Below, one piece after another: positions 1 to 7,584 of a DNA stretch of 64,000 nt (position 1 is the first letter of the stretch; every line of letters starts with the position of its first letter). Made by a program: the position numbers and the translations under genes. This stretch comes from Bdellovibrionales bacterium (GTDB lineage Bacteria; Bdellovibrionota; UBA1018; CAIMNF01). The stretch is from positions 313,578 to 377,577 of the forward strand of contig JAFEAO010000003.1 in assembly GCA_018266375.1 (NCBI GenBank). The letters run 5' to 3'. Below the pieces are notes generated by a model, which was given only the letters and a program-made list of their open reading frames with translations, searched no databases and was not told the DNA's origin.

Positions 1-1
1 C

Positions 2-94
2 TCGGCTTATGCCGCGGCTGATGCAAGCGATAGTCAGGAAGCTCCGGATTATCAGCTCATCAGTGCCGAAGAAGTCCTGAAGTGCGACCGCTGA
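2..94 (+). CDS. C-terminal end of an unidentified protein (cut by window edge)
   Basis: An open frame enters from the left edge and stops with TGA at 92-94, giving about 30 residues that end in EEVLKCDR. The tail is acidic and alanine-rich (ADASDSQEAPDY), as seen in disordered C-termini. It converges on the exbD gene that ends at 111, so a plus-strand gene ending here fits the layout. No domain is visible, so no function can be given. It could be chance open frame, but the spacing to the next gene supports a real end. Confidence 0.4.
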   Translation, partial: SAYAAADASDSQEAPDYQLISAEEVLKCDR

Positions 95-110
95 CGCCCA
101 AGCTCGGCAA

Positions 111-689
111 CTATTGATCTTGTCTCATCGCGAGCAGGCGGAAGATGCGGAACTGGGCCGCACCCGCGGTGTACATGATCTTTCGGAGCGTATCGTACTT
201 CACGCGCTTATCGGCTTGGATGGCGATAATGCCGTCAAACGGAAGGGGATTGCCGTTTTGGTCGCGTGCAGTCGATTGCGCACGCAAAAGTTCCGCCTTC
301 TCACGAGCGCGATTCAAAGCATCGTACAATCGAGCGATCCGCATGCCGCCCTCGTCGAGATCTTCGTTTTTAAACGCGTAAGACTGCGCCTTGGCGCTGT
401 CCTTCTCGAGAGAATCGACCGTCTTCACGAACTCGACCACGCGCTGGTTTTCAAACGTGATCGCATCCGGAGTCACGATCAAGTGCAGGCTGTCGGGAGT
501 GAGCTCCTGCGTTTTCGAAATCGGGATCTGAATCCCCGGCACCGAGCTGAACGAGTTGGTGCTCACGGTATAGCTCTTGAGCAAGAACACGAGGATGATG
601 ACCAGGATGTCCATCATCGACGTCAGCTGAAGTTCGAAGTCCTTGTGGATTTTTTTGCGACCGCGCCGGGTCCGAATCGTGCTTCTCAT
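111..689 (-). CDS. ExbD/TolR-family stator protein (second ExbD of the operon)
   Basis: This 192-residue protein has the ExbD/TolR plan: a short basic cytoplasmic N-terminus (about 1-20), one membrane helix (about 24-42) and a periplasmic domain. The membrane helix holds the conserved proton-path aspartate (MMDILVIILVFLL, Asp27). With an ExbB/TolQ partner such proteins form an inner-membrane channel that turns proton flow into work on an envelope protein. It is the last gene of exbB-exbD-exbD on the minus strand, 24 bases after the preceding ExbD gene. One TolQ-like and two TolR-like proteins match the set used by AglR-AglQ-AglS gliding motors in Myxococcus as well as Tol or TonB systems. The sequence does not decide between them. 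Family call is firm, role is inferred. Confidence 0.85.
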   Translation of the reverse strand: MRSTIRTRRGRKKIHKDFELQLTSMMDILVIILVFLLKSYTVSTNSFSSVPGIQIPISKTQELTPDSLHLIVTPDAITFENQRVVEFVKTVDSLEKDSAKAQSYAFKNEDLDEGGMRIARLYDALNRAREKAELLRAQSTARDQNGNPLPFDGIIAIQADKRVKYDTLRKIMYTAGAAQFRIFRLLAMRQDQ

Positions 690-713
690 GTTATAAAATC
701 CCCTGGCGGTGGT

Positions 714-1262
714 TCATTCGTCACCTCCGAGCAAGTTGCCGAACACGACCTCTCCGAAGAGGGTCTTGGCTTGTTCTTGCACGCCGGTCTTTTCGTTTTT
801 GATGACGATGATCGGATCGGTTTTTTCGAGTGCTTTAGCCGCATCGATCACGGCGACAATGGTGTCGTACGAAGTCACGCCCTTCGGCACCAGGATCAGC
901 TTGTTCTCGGTCAGAAACTTCTGTTTGATCGCGATGAGCGCCTCGTGAAGCTTCAAAACGTCGGGTTGGCCGTCTTGCTTGTTCTGGATCGTGCGCTGTG
1001 GAATCAAATCGAACGGACTCCAGAGCAAAAGATCCTTTTCATTGATGGTGAGGGTCAGTTGCAGCGGACGATCGCGAAGTTGATGTTGGTTGGTTTCCGG
1101 GCTCACGATTGGAAGTGGAGATTCAATCATCGTGAACGACAGGAACGCCATCGTGTACATCAAGAACGAGATCATCGTCACCAATGCGTCGAGCATCGGG
1201 ACCAAGTTGATCTGGATTTCGGCTGGGTGACTGCGTCTGCGAGAGGAAGGCCGCTTTAGCAT
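714..1262 (-). CDS. ExbD/TolR-family stator protein (first ExbD of the operon)
   Basis: This is a 182-residue ExbD/TolR homologue. A basic N-terminus (residues 1-14) precedes one membrane helix with the conserved aspartate (PMLDALVTMISFL, Asp25), followed by a periplasmic domain of about 130 residues. It starts 15 bases after the exbB stop codon and is followed 24 bases later by a second, clearly different exbD, so the three genes should be co-transcribed. The two ExbD proteins share the membrane motif but little of the periplasmic sequence. This suggests a hetero-oligomeric stator rather than a recent duplication. The driven partner protein is not in the window. Confidence 0.85.
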   Translation of the reverse strand: MLKRPSSRRRSHPAEIQINLVPMLDALVTMISFLMYTMAFLSFTMIESPLPIVSPETNQHQLRDRPLQLTLTINEKDLLLWSPFDLIPQRTIQNKQDGQPDVLKLHEALIAIKQKFLTENKLILVPKGVTSYDTIVAVIDAAKALEKTDPIIVIKNEKTGVQEQAKTLFGEVVFGNLLGGDE

Positions 1263-1277
1263 CGGTTGTCCCGTGCC

Positions 1278-1955
1278 TTACGCTCTTTCAGAAGAGTGTT
1301 GTACGCGACGCGCGCTCAAGAGGTCGAGAAGCTTCACGCTGTGTTCGTCGATCTCGGCGACGATGCGTGAAGCACGGGCCGCGAGGAACGAGTGGAACAC
1401 CATCGTGAGGATCGCGACGATCAAACCGAATGCGGTAGCGTACATCGCTTCCGAGATACCGGCGGAAAGGATCGCTTGGCGTTGAGCCGGGTCGGCCAAC
1501 GCAACCGCCGCGAACGATTTAATCAGACCCGAGATGGTTCCCAAGAGACCGAGGAGGGTCGCGATGTTCGCGATGAGGGCCAGGTAAGGCAAGTTTTTTT
1601 CGAGTTGTGGAATGATCTCGAGTGACGCCGCATCGAGAGCGTTTTGAATTTGCTCTTCGTTGCGGGAAGCGCGCATGAGACCCGCTTTGATCACTTTAGG
1701 GAGAGCCGCATCGCCTGCGCCGTTACAAACGCGAATCGCGCCGTCCAAGTCGTTCGCGAGAACGTATTTTTGGATCTCAAACATGAACGAAGTGCCGTTC
1801 ACATTCTTTCTTACGAACAGGTTCACAAAGCGTTCGATCACGAATGCGATCGACACTGCGAAACAGATCGCGATGAGGTAAGTCGCAAAGCCCCCGTGCT
1901 GAAGTGCACCGATTAGTCCAAATTGTTGAGTTGCTGCTGCTGCTTGAGGATCCAT
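1278..1955 (-). CDS. MotA/TolQ/ExbB proton channel protein
   Basis: This 225-residue inner-membrane protein of the TolQ/ExbB family is the proton-channel partner of the two ExbD proteins downstream. The first membrane helix lies at about 23-43. A cytoplasmic loop follows, then the paired C-terminal helices with the family-typical glycine and threonine-rich stretch (ATLLGLLGTISGLIKSF) and a second one (ATAFGLIVAILTMVF). The start at 1955 is chosen because AAGGAG stands 8 bases upstream. An in-register upstream ATG at 1959 is in another frame. First gene of the operon, so its upstream region (1956-2110) should carry the promoter. Confidence 0.88.
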   Translation of the reverse strand: MDPQAAAATQQFGLIGALQHGGFATYLIAICFAVSIAFVIERFVNLFVRKNVNGTSFMFEIQKYVLANDLDGAIRVCNGAGDAALPKVIKAGLMRASRNEEQIQNALDAASLEIIPQLEKNLPYLALIANIATLLGLLGTISGLIKSFAAVALADPAQRQAILSAGISEAMYATAFGLIVAILTMVFHSFLAARASRIVAEIDEHSVKLLDLLSARRVQHSSERA

Positions 1956-2085
1956 CCATCTATCTCCTTGATGAAATATTTAAGCTAAATCGCGTATACA
2001 TCAAGGATAGGGAACGAGGTCCAAAAGATCAAATTAAATACACGGAGTTAAACGTGTTTGGCAGTGTTTGTTGAGAAGGGAACCG

Positions 2086-2103
2086 TTCTCCCGTCAGGGA
2101 GAA
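2086..2103 (-). terminator. Possible terminator after thioredoxin gene
   Basis: Perfect 7-bp inverted repeat TTCTCCC / GGGAGAA with a 4-base loop, 11 bases beyond the thioredoxin stop codon on the minus strand. The tract after it is pyrimidine-rich but not a clean T run, so termination strength is uncertain. Confidence 0.4.
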
Positions 2104-2113
2104 TCACTTAGGT

Positions 2114-2446
2114 TTAGAGATGCTTATCGATTGCGGTGATGAAGCTGTCTTTAGGCTGATTGCCCACCAATTGGTCAATCACTTGACCGTCTTTGAGGAG
2201 CACAACCGTTGGAATGCCGCGGATTCTGAAGCGCTGTGCCGCATCCGGGTTTTCGTCGACGTTAAGTTTAAAAACTTTAACGCGGCCCGCATATTGGTCG
2301 GCGAGAGCATCAATGGTCGGGCCAAGTGCCTTACAGGGTCCACACCATTCTGCCCAAAAATCAACGAGGGTCAGTTGACCGCTCTTCATGACGTCGGATT
2401 CGAGGTTTTGATCGGTAGCCGTAAGAACATTTTGTGAGTTAGCCAT
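2114..2446 (-). CDS. trxA: Thioredoxin
   Basis: This is a cytoplasmic disulfide reductase of the thioredoxin fold, 110 residues from the ATG at 2446. The active site WCGPC is intact, preceded by DFWAE, and the cis-proline loop is present (RGIPTVVLLKDG). The frame extends upstream to a TTG at 2482. That would add 12 residues (with CYHC) not found in ordinary thioredoxins and giving no better ribosome site, so the ATG is preferred. It is transcribed away from gmhA, with which it shares an 81-base divergent intergenic region. It supplies electrons to reductases such as ribonucleotide reductase. Family call is firm. Confidence 0.93.
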   Translation of the reverse strand: MANSQNVLTATDQNLESDVMKSGQLTLVDFWAEWCGPCKALGPTIDALADQYAGRVKVFKLNVDENPDAAQRFRIRGIPTVVLLKDGQVIDQLVGNQPKDSFITAIDKHL

Positions 2447-2527
2447 ACCACAGTGATAGCACCAGTAAATTGACTTTGCCAATAGAAGTGATCGATCTCT
2501 TTATTGAAATAATGTATAAAGAATCCA

Positions 2528-3109
2528 ATGAATCCCCGCGAATATATCCAGTCCACGTATGAGGAATCACTTCAGGCTAAAAAGAAGTTTCTCGAGCATA
2601 ATGTTGATAACATTCTCAAAGCTTGCGAGATCATATCTCACGCAATTAAGGCCGGAAACAAGCTCATGATTTGCGGCAATGGCGGATCGGCCGCGGACGC
2701 TCAACACATGGCAGCCGAGATGGTGGGCCGGATGCTCGTCGAACGTAATCCCCTCCCAGCCATGTCGCTCACGACCGACACTTCTAACATCACCGCCATC
2801 GCCAACGATTACTCTTATGACGTGATTTTCGAAAAGCAGGTTCAGGGTCTTGGTCGCCCGGGTGACGTACTTTTAGCGATTTCGACTTCGGGCAATTCCA
2901 AGAACGTGATCAGAGCCGTCGAAGCGGCCCGGGCTAAAGGCATCAAGGTTGTTTCGGTCACCGGCGGTACCGGAGGGGCGCTCAAAGACAAGTCCGACCT
3001 CAACTTGAACGTCGATCTCGGTAAAAACTCGAGTCGGATTCAAGAAACGCACATTTTCATTTTCCACTCGCTTGTCGACGTGATGGACCGCTACTATTTA
3101 AATAAGTAA
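2528..3109 (+). CDS. gmhA: Sedoheptulose-7-phosphate isomerase
   Basis: GmhA converts sedoheptulose 7-phosphate to D-glycero-D-manno-heptose 7-phosphate, the first step of ADP-heptose synthesis for LPS inner core. The 193-residue SIS-domain protein has the GmhA signature stretches: CGNGGSAADAQHMAAE near residues 49-64, the LTTDTSNITAIANDY loop, the phosphate-binding STSGNSKN, and RIQETHIFIFH near the C-terminus. The catalytic Glu and His known in the family are both present. Length is typical (190-195). The RDD gene begins at the very next base after the stop codon. hldD, which completes the pathway, is at 18803. No strong Shine-Dalgarno is seen before the ATG. Confidence 0.95.
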   Translation: MNPREYIQSTYEESLQAKKKFLEHNVDNILKACEIISHAIKAGNKLMICGNGGSAADAQHMAAEMVGRMLVERNPLPAMSLTTDTSNITAIANDYSYDVIFEKQVQGLGRPGDVLLAISTSGNSKNVIRAVEAARAKGIKVVSVTGGTGGALKDKSDLNLNVDLGKNSSRIQETHIFIFHSLVDVMDRYYLNK

Positions 3110-3541
3110 ATGAAATATGCTTCGGCCAAAAAACGTTTTTTCGCCAAGTTCATCGATATTCTATTTATCGTTTTCTTGGGGCTGGCGTGGCGAGGCGGCC
3201 CGGGATCGATCTTGGGCTTTATTTATTCGCTCGTGGCTGACGGGCTTCCATTCCAAAAATGGAAAGGCCAGAGCCTGGGCAAGAAGGTCGTGGGCATTCA
3301 AGTGCTCTCGACGAGCCCGCTCAAGTCGTCGGTGTTGCGGAACATCCCGATGGCCGTGGTTGCGTTCCTGATGATCATCCCGTTTTGGGGATGGATCCTG
3401 GCCGTGATCGTGGGGATTCCGGTAGCGCTGATTGAGCTTAGTCTCATCGCGCGCGCGGAGAGACATCAGCGCCTGGGCGATGTGATGGCCGAAAGTTTTG
3501 TAATCGAGTCCGAGAAATTACCTGAAGAAGCGAAATCATAA
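3110..3541 (+). CDS. RDD-family inner-membrane protein
   Basis: This is a 143-residue polytopic membrane protein of the RDD family. The family marks are visible: an N-terminal helix with R and D residues (AKFIDILFIVFLGLAW), the cytoplasmic loop motif GQSLGKKVVGIQVL, a hydrophobic hairpin at about 80-112, and the closing RLGDVMAESFVI. The function of RDD proteins is mostly unknown; some have been linked to ion transport. The ATG directly follows the gmhA stop codon without a gap and polA starts 3 bases after its own stop, so gmhA-RDD-polA is probably one transcript with coupled translation. Confidence 0.85.
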   Translation: MKYASAKKRFFAKFIDILFIVFLGLAWRGGPGSILGFIYSLVADGLPFQKWKGQSLGKKVVGIQVLSTSPLKSSVLRNIPMAVVAFLMIIPFWGWILAVIVGIPVALIELSLIARAERHQRLGDVMAESFVIESEKLPEEAKS

Positions 3542-3544
3542 GTC

Positions 3545-6340
3545 ATGAAGTCCAAAACGCATTCTACTCTTTACCTGGTTGATATCAGCTCTTTCATTTT
3601 TCGCGCGTTCTACGCCATTCGTGAGATGACCGCACCCGACGGCACTCCGACAAACGCGATTTACGGCGTGGCTTCGATGATCGGGCGCATGCTCGACGAC
3701 GCCAATCCCGAATACGTCGTGATCGTTTACGATTCCAAAGAGCCGTCGTTCCGGAAAGAAATGTACGAGGATTACAAAGCCAACCGCTCCGAGGCGCCGG
3801 ACATGCTCGTCCCGCAGTTCGATCTCATCGAAGAGATGATCAAGCTCATGGGTCTCCCGTCGTTTCGTCAAAGCGGAATTGAAGCCGACGACCTGATCGC
3901 GACGCTGACTAAAAAGTGGGTCGCCGAAGACGACAAGCATCGCGTGGTCATCGTCACCGGCGATAAGGATTTGATGGCGCTCGTGACATCGAAAGTTCAA
4001 GTGTGGGACACGATGAAGGAAACGCATTATACCCCGCACGAGGTGACCGAAAAGTTCGGCGTGACGCCGTCGCAGATCACTGATTACCTCGCGATGGTAG
4101 GCGATAGCTCGGATAATATTCCGGGCATCACCGGCATCGGCCCGAAGGGCGCCGAGGCGCTTCTTAAAGAATTCAATACGCTCGAAGACGTGATCGCCGC
4201 AGCGAAAGCAGGCAAAGTCAAAGGTAAGAAGGGCGAGCAAATCGTCGAAGGCGAGAAGATGGCGTACCTCTCCCGCGATCTCGCGCGCCTGAAGGACGAC
4301 GTCAAGCTCAATATCTCGATTGAAAGTGCGCGCTTTACCCAGTCAGCGAGCCCGGAACTCCTCGAGTTTTTTAAAAAGTACAATCTTAAAAACTTGTTCG
4401 TAAAATATTCAAAAATTGCGGATGGGTTAAAACCGGACGGCGCAAAGCCGATGTCCGAAGACGAGCAGCAGGAGTTGTTGTTTGAAGCACCCGCAGAAGG
4501 GGTTTCGGGGCCGAAGGGTAGCGCGGTAAAAGGGAGCGTCGAGTTCATCACGGTCGATAAGGAATCCGAGCTTAAAAAGCTCATCAAAAAAGTCGAGAGC
4601 GGAAAGCTCATGGCGTTTGATACCGAAACCACGTCGCTCGATCCACAAGAGGCAAAACTGGTGGGTATCGCCATCGCGGTCGACGAGTCTGCCGGCTATT
4701 ATATTCCGGTAGGGCATCAGCTAGAACTAGGTTCGAAATTCGAGCAGCTCGATCTTGACGACGTGCTTAATCTTATGAAGCCCGCACTCGAAAATCCAAA
4801 CATCAAAAAAATTGGCCAGAACCTGAAGTACGACATCCGGGTGATGCACAATCAAGGCGTCGAAATGCAAGGCGTAGAGGGCGATACGATGGTCGCGGCT
4901 TACTCGCTCGATTCAAGCGGCCGCCACAACCTCGATTTCTTGTGCAAAAAATATCTTCAGTACGATGTTTTAAACTACGAGGACGTGGTCGGGAAGGGCG
5001 CTGCCCGAGTCACTTTCGATCAGGTGCCGATCGATCGCGCGACTCGCTATTCGGCTGAAGATGCCTGGTGTGCGCTCCGTTTGTGGAGCGTGCTCGAACC
5101 GCAACTCAAAAAACAAGGGGTCGAAAAATTGTATGAAGACGTCGATCTCCCGATCGTGCAAGCCGTCGCGCATATGGAAGAGGCGGGGATCAAAGTCGAC
5201 ACCGCGTTCTTGAAAAAGCTCGAAAAGCAATTCGAAAAAGAGCTCGCCGAGATCGAAAAAAAGATTCAAAGCTTTACCTCCAACAAAGGCATCAACCTTA
5301 ATTCTCCAAAACAATTGGGCACACTCCTGTTCGACGAGCTTAAGCTTCCGACCCAAGGTAAAACCAAAACCGGTTACTCGACCGATGCTTCGGTGCTGGC
5401 TGCTCTCGCGCCCCTTCACGAAGTGCCTCGCTTGATTCTCGATTACCGCGAGATCTCCAAGCTTAAGGGAACTTACGTTCTCCCGCTCCAGGAATTGCGT
5501 TCGAAGCGCGATGAGCGCGTGCGCACAAGCTTCCACCTCACCGGTACGTCGACCGGTCGTCTCTCGTCGAGCGATCCGAATATCCAAAACATCCCGACTC
5601 GAACCAAGCGCGGGCAGCTCATTCGCCAGGCCTTTATCGCCGAAGAGGGCAAAGTGCTGATGTCAGCTGACTACTCGCAGATCGAGTTGCGGATCTTGGC
5701 GCATCTCTCGCAAGATCCTGCGCTCATGGGTTCATTCCAAAAAGGCGAAGACGTGCATCGTCGTACGGCGAGCGAGATTTTTCACGTTAAAGCGGATGCG
5801 GTCACCGACGAGCAGCGAGGTTACGCAAAGGCCATTAATTTCGGGCTCATGTACGGAAAGTCGGCATTTGGATTGGCCGAAGAACTCGGCATCTCGCGAA
5901 CCGAAGCCAAGAAAATGATCGATGCCTACTTTACCCGCTATGCGAAGGTAAAAGAACTTCTCGATGGGCAAGTTTTATCTGCACGCGAACTCGGTTATAC
6001 CACCACCTTGCTGGGTCGCAAACGCGCTCTTCCCGAAATCAAGTCGACCAATCCAGCCGTGCGTGGAAACGCCGAGCGGATGGCGATGAACTCGCCGATT
6101 CAAGGGACTGCAGCCGATTTGATCAAGATGGCGATGGTCAAGCTCGACGCCGAACTGGGTAACGGCAAATGGAAATCGAGAATGCTTCTCCAAGTGCATG
6201 ACGAATTGTTGTTTGAAGCGCCGAAGTCCGAAGTTGAGAAATTGAAGAAAATCGTGACCGAGACGATGGAGCACGCACTGAAGCTCGATGTTCCGCTGCA
6301 AGTCAACGTGGGCACGGGCCAAAACTGGGCGGAGATCTAA
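3545..6340 (+). CDS. polA: DNA polymerase I
   Basis: A full-length 931-residue DNA polymerase I, acting in Okazaki fragment maturation and excision repair. The N-terminal 5'-3' exonuclease covers about residues 1-290, with a clustered-aspartate site around VTGDKDLMALV and the helix-hairpin-helix stretch GDSSDNIPGITGIGPKGA. The proofreading 3'-5' exonuclease is intact: exo I DTETTSL (Asp359, Glu361), exo II GQNLKYDIRVM and exo III YSAEDAW. The polymerase domain has motif A DYSQIELR (Asp709), motif B RGYAKAINFGLMYG and motif C VHDELLFE (His885, Asp886). It therefore looks active in all three functions. It follows the RDD gene by 3 bases. Confidence 0.97.
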   Translation: MKSKTHSTLYLVDISSFIFRAFYAIREMTAPDGTPTNAIYGVASMIGRMLDDANPEYVVIVYDSKEPSFRKEMYEDYKANRSEAPDMLVPQFDLIEEMIKLMGLPSFRQSGIEADDLIATLTKKWVAEDDKHRVVIVTGDKDLMALVTSKVQVWDTMKETHYTPHEVTEKFGVTPSQITDYLAMVGDSSDNIPGITGIGPKGAEALLKEFNTLEDVIAAAKAGKVKGKKGEQIVEGEKMAYLSRDLARLKDDVKLNISIESARFTQSASPELLEFFKKYNLKNLFVKYSKIADGLKPDGAKPMSEDEQQELLFEAPAEGVSGPKGSAVKGSVEFITVDKESELKKLIKKVESGKLMAFDTETTSLDPQEAKLVGIAIAVDESAGYYIPVGHQLELGSKFEQLDLDDVLNLMKPALENPNIKKIGQNLKYDIRVMHNQGVEMQGVEGDTMVAAYSLDSSGRHNLDFLCKKYLQYDVLNYEDVVGKGAARVTFDQVPIDRATRYSAEDAWCALRLWSVLEPQLKKQGVEKLYEDVDLPIVQAVAHMEEAGIKVDTAFLKKLEKQFEKELAEIEKKIQSFTSNKGINLNSPKQLGTLLFDELKLPTQGKTKTGYSTDASVLAALAPLHEVPRLILDYREISKLKGTYVLPLQELRSKRDERVRTSFHLTGTSTGRLSSSDPNIQNIPTRTKRGQLIRQAFIAEEGKVLMSADYSQIELRILAHLSQDPALMGSFQKGEDVHRRTASEIFHVKADAVTDEQRGYAKAINFGLMYGKSAFGLAEELGISRTEAKKMIDAYFTRYAKVKELLDGQVLSARELGYTTTLLGRKRALPEIKSTNPAVRGNAERMAMNSPIQGTAADLIKMAMVKLDAELGNGKWKSRMLLQVHDELLFEAPKSEVEKLKKIVTETMEHALKLDVPLQVNVGTGQNWAEI

Positions 6341-6341
6341 A

Positions 6342-7562
6342 GTGTCGCTCAACGCCGTTCCTCCGAAACGCCCAAAGATCGAGTATCGCGGGATTCCCTC
6401 CACGACGTTGTTTGAGCAGGTCAAGAACACCGCTCCGTATTTGTTTGCGGCAGATGCGCCCCAAAAATTCCCACAACCTTACGCCGAGATGCTCCGTGAA
6501 TTCGCGGGGCTCGCGCCCGCGGAGCTCGAAGCCGAAGGCGGCGATTTGTGGAGCTACTTCGACCTTTGTCTCTCTTCCCACTTCGCGACGGTCGGAACTT
6601 TTGTTCCCACCGACGTGGATCTCGCTATCCGCCAAAAGCTTTGGAATTTTGTGCATCACACGGCCGCATTCCTCCCGATGTGGACGCGCATTCAAGAGAT
6701 GCTGACTTGGGATGAGTCGATTGTGTCGCGAAGGCGCGTGCGGTCGGCGAGCGGGCAGAAGCTAAGCGGTCATCAAGGCGAGTGGTTTAGCGTTGCGATG
6801 GCGGCCTACGGTTCGGCGAAGAAGATTTCTCATCCGCACATCGTAGAAGTTCGCGACGCGATCGAGGCGGAAGTCGATCGTCAGGAAAAGACGCTGCAAG
6901 AACTCGAATCCGCCTTTACCGACGACCCGACGACCGAGAGTGCTCGGGCGTACTCAGAAGGCGTCTGTGCCGTCATTCATAACTTAGGCGATCTCGATCG
7001 CATGTTCGAGGCTTGGAAAATCGACGACCAGGATGTGCTCAAGCGCCGCGTATTCCGCTGTGGGCACGAAGACGCGCGCCAGCCGCGTGATGTGTTCACC
7101 CGTGCCGGCAAGGTATATCAAGCGCAACTCGCAGCCGAGAACCATCGCCACTTCGCGCTCCGTGAACCCAAGTGCATTCGTCAGTCACCGGATTTTCTGC
7201 TTCCGTTTGGTCCATGGCTCGATGATTGGGGTCAGACGCTTGTAGAGAAGGGCTTTAAACCCGGAATGTATAGCGATCGCGATCTTCGCGAGGTCGCCGT
7301 AGCGCTCATTCACGGGTGGAAGACCCTCAACTCGAAATCGATTTACACGTCGGTGGGGTATTCGCGCGCGCTTGCCGGAATCGCAGTCGGTCTCGGTGAC
7401 GGTAGTCTGGCAAAAGGCCGCTTGGAGCTCGAAGCGCTGGTGCCGCCGATCGTAAGACGCGAGTTCGTCGAAGGAGGATTACGCACTCTCATGAACTCCA
7501 CGCGGCTTCAGTTCGAGAAGGAATGGTCGCGCAAAATCTTGAAGCTTTTAGGCGGCGAATAG
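6342..7562 (+). CDS. Conserved-looking hypothetical protein downstream of polA
   Basis: I do not recognise this 406-residue protein. It appears soluble and mostly helical, with no signal peptide or membrane segment. It has Trp/His-rich stretches such as KLWNFVHHTAAFLPMW, a charged helix at about 160-190, and two clustered motifs CGHEDARQPRDVF and CIRQSPDFLLPFGPWLDDW. The frame is open from inside polA (6288), but the GTG at 6342, two bases after the polA stop codon, is the natural start and gives tight coupling. It ends 22 bases before the ABC-F gene. Codon use resembles its neighbours, so it is a real gene. The function is unknown. Confidence 0.75.
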   Translation: MSLNAVPPKRPKIEYRGIPSTTLFEQVKNTAPYLFAADAPQKFPQPYAEMLREFAGLAPAELEAEGGDLWSYFDLCLSSHFATVGTFVPTDVDLAIRQKLWNFVHHTAAFLPMWTRIQEMLTWDESIVSRRRVRSASGQKLSGHQGEWFSVAMAAYGSAKKISHPHIVEVRDAIEAEVDRQEKTLQELESAFTDDPTTESARAYSEGVCAVIHNLGDLDRMFEAWKIDDQDVLKRRVFRCGHEDARQPRDVFTRAGKVYQAQLAAENHRHFALREPKCIRQSPDFLLPFGPWLDDWGQTLVEKGFKPGMYSDRDLREVAVALIHGWKTLNSKSIYTSVGYSRALAGIAVGLGDGSLAKGRLELEALVPPIVRREFVEGGLRTLMNSTRLQFEKEWSRKILKLLGGE

Positions 7563-7584
7563 AGTAGAATGACCGCCAAATACC

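Noticed and set aside
114-1259. 381-residue plus-strand open frame over the exbD genes
   Set aside because: It is the complement of two genuine ExbD genes, has low-complexity His/Arg/Asp composition and no domain.
2447-2482. TTG start extending thioredoxin by 12 residues
   Set aside because: The extra residues do not belong to thioredoxins and the ATG at 2446 gives normal length.
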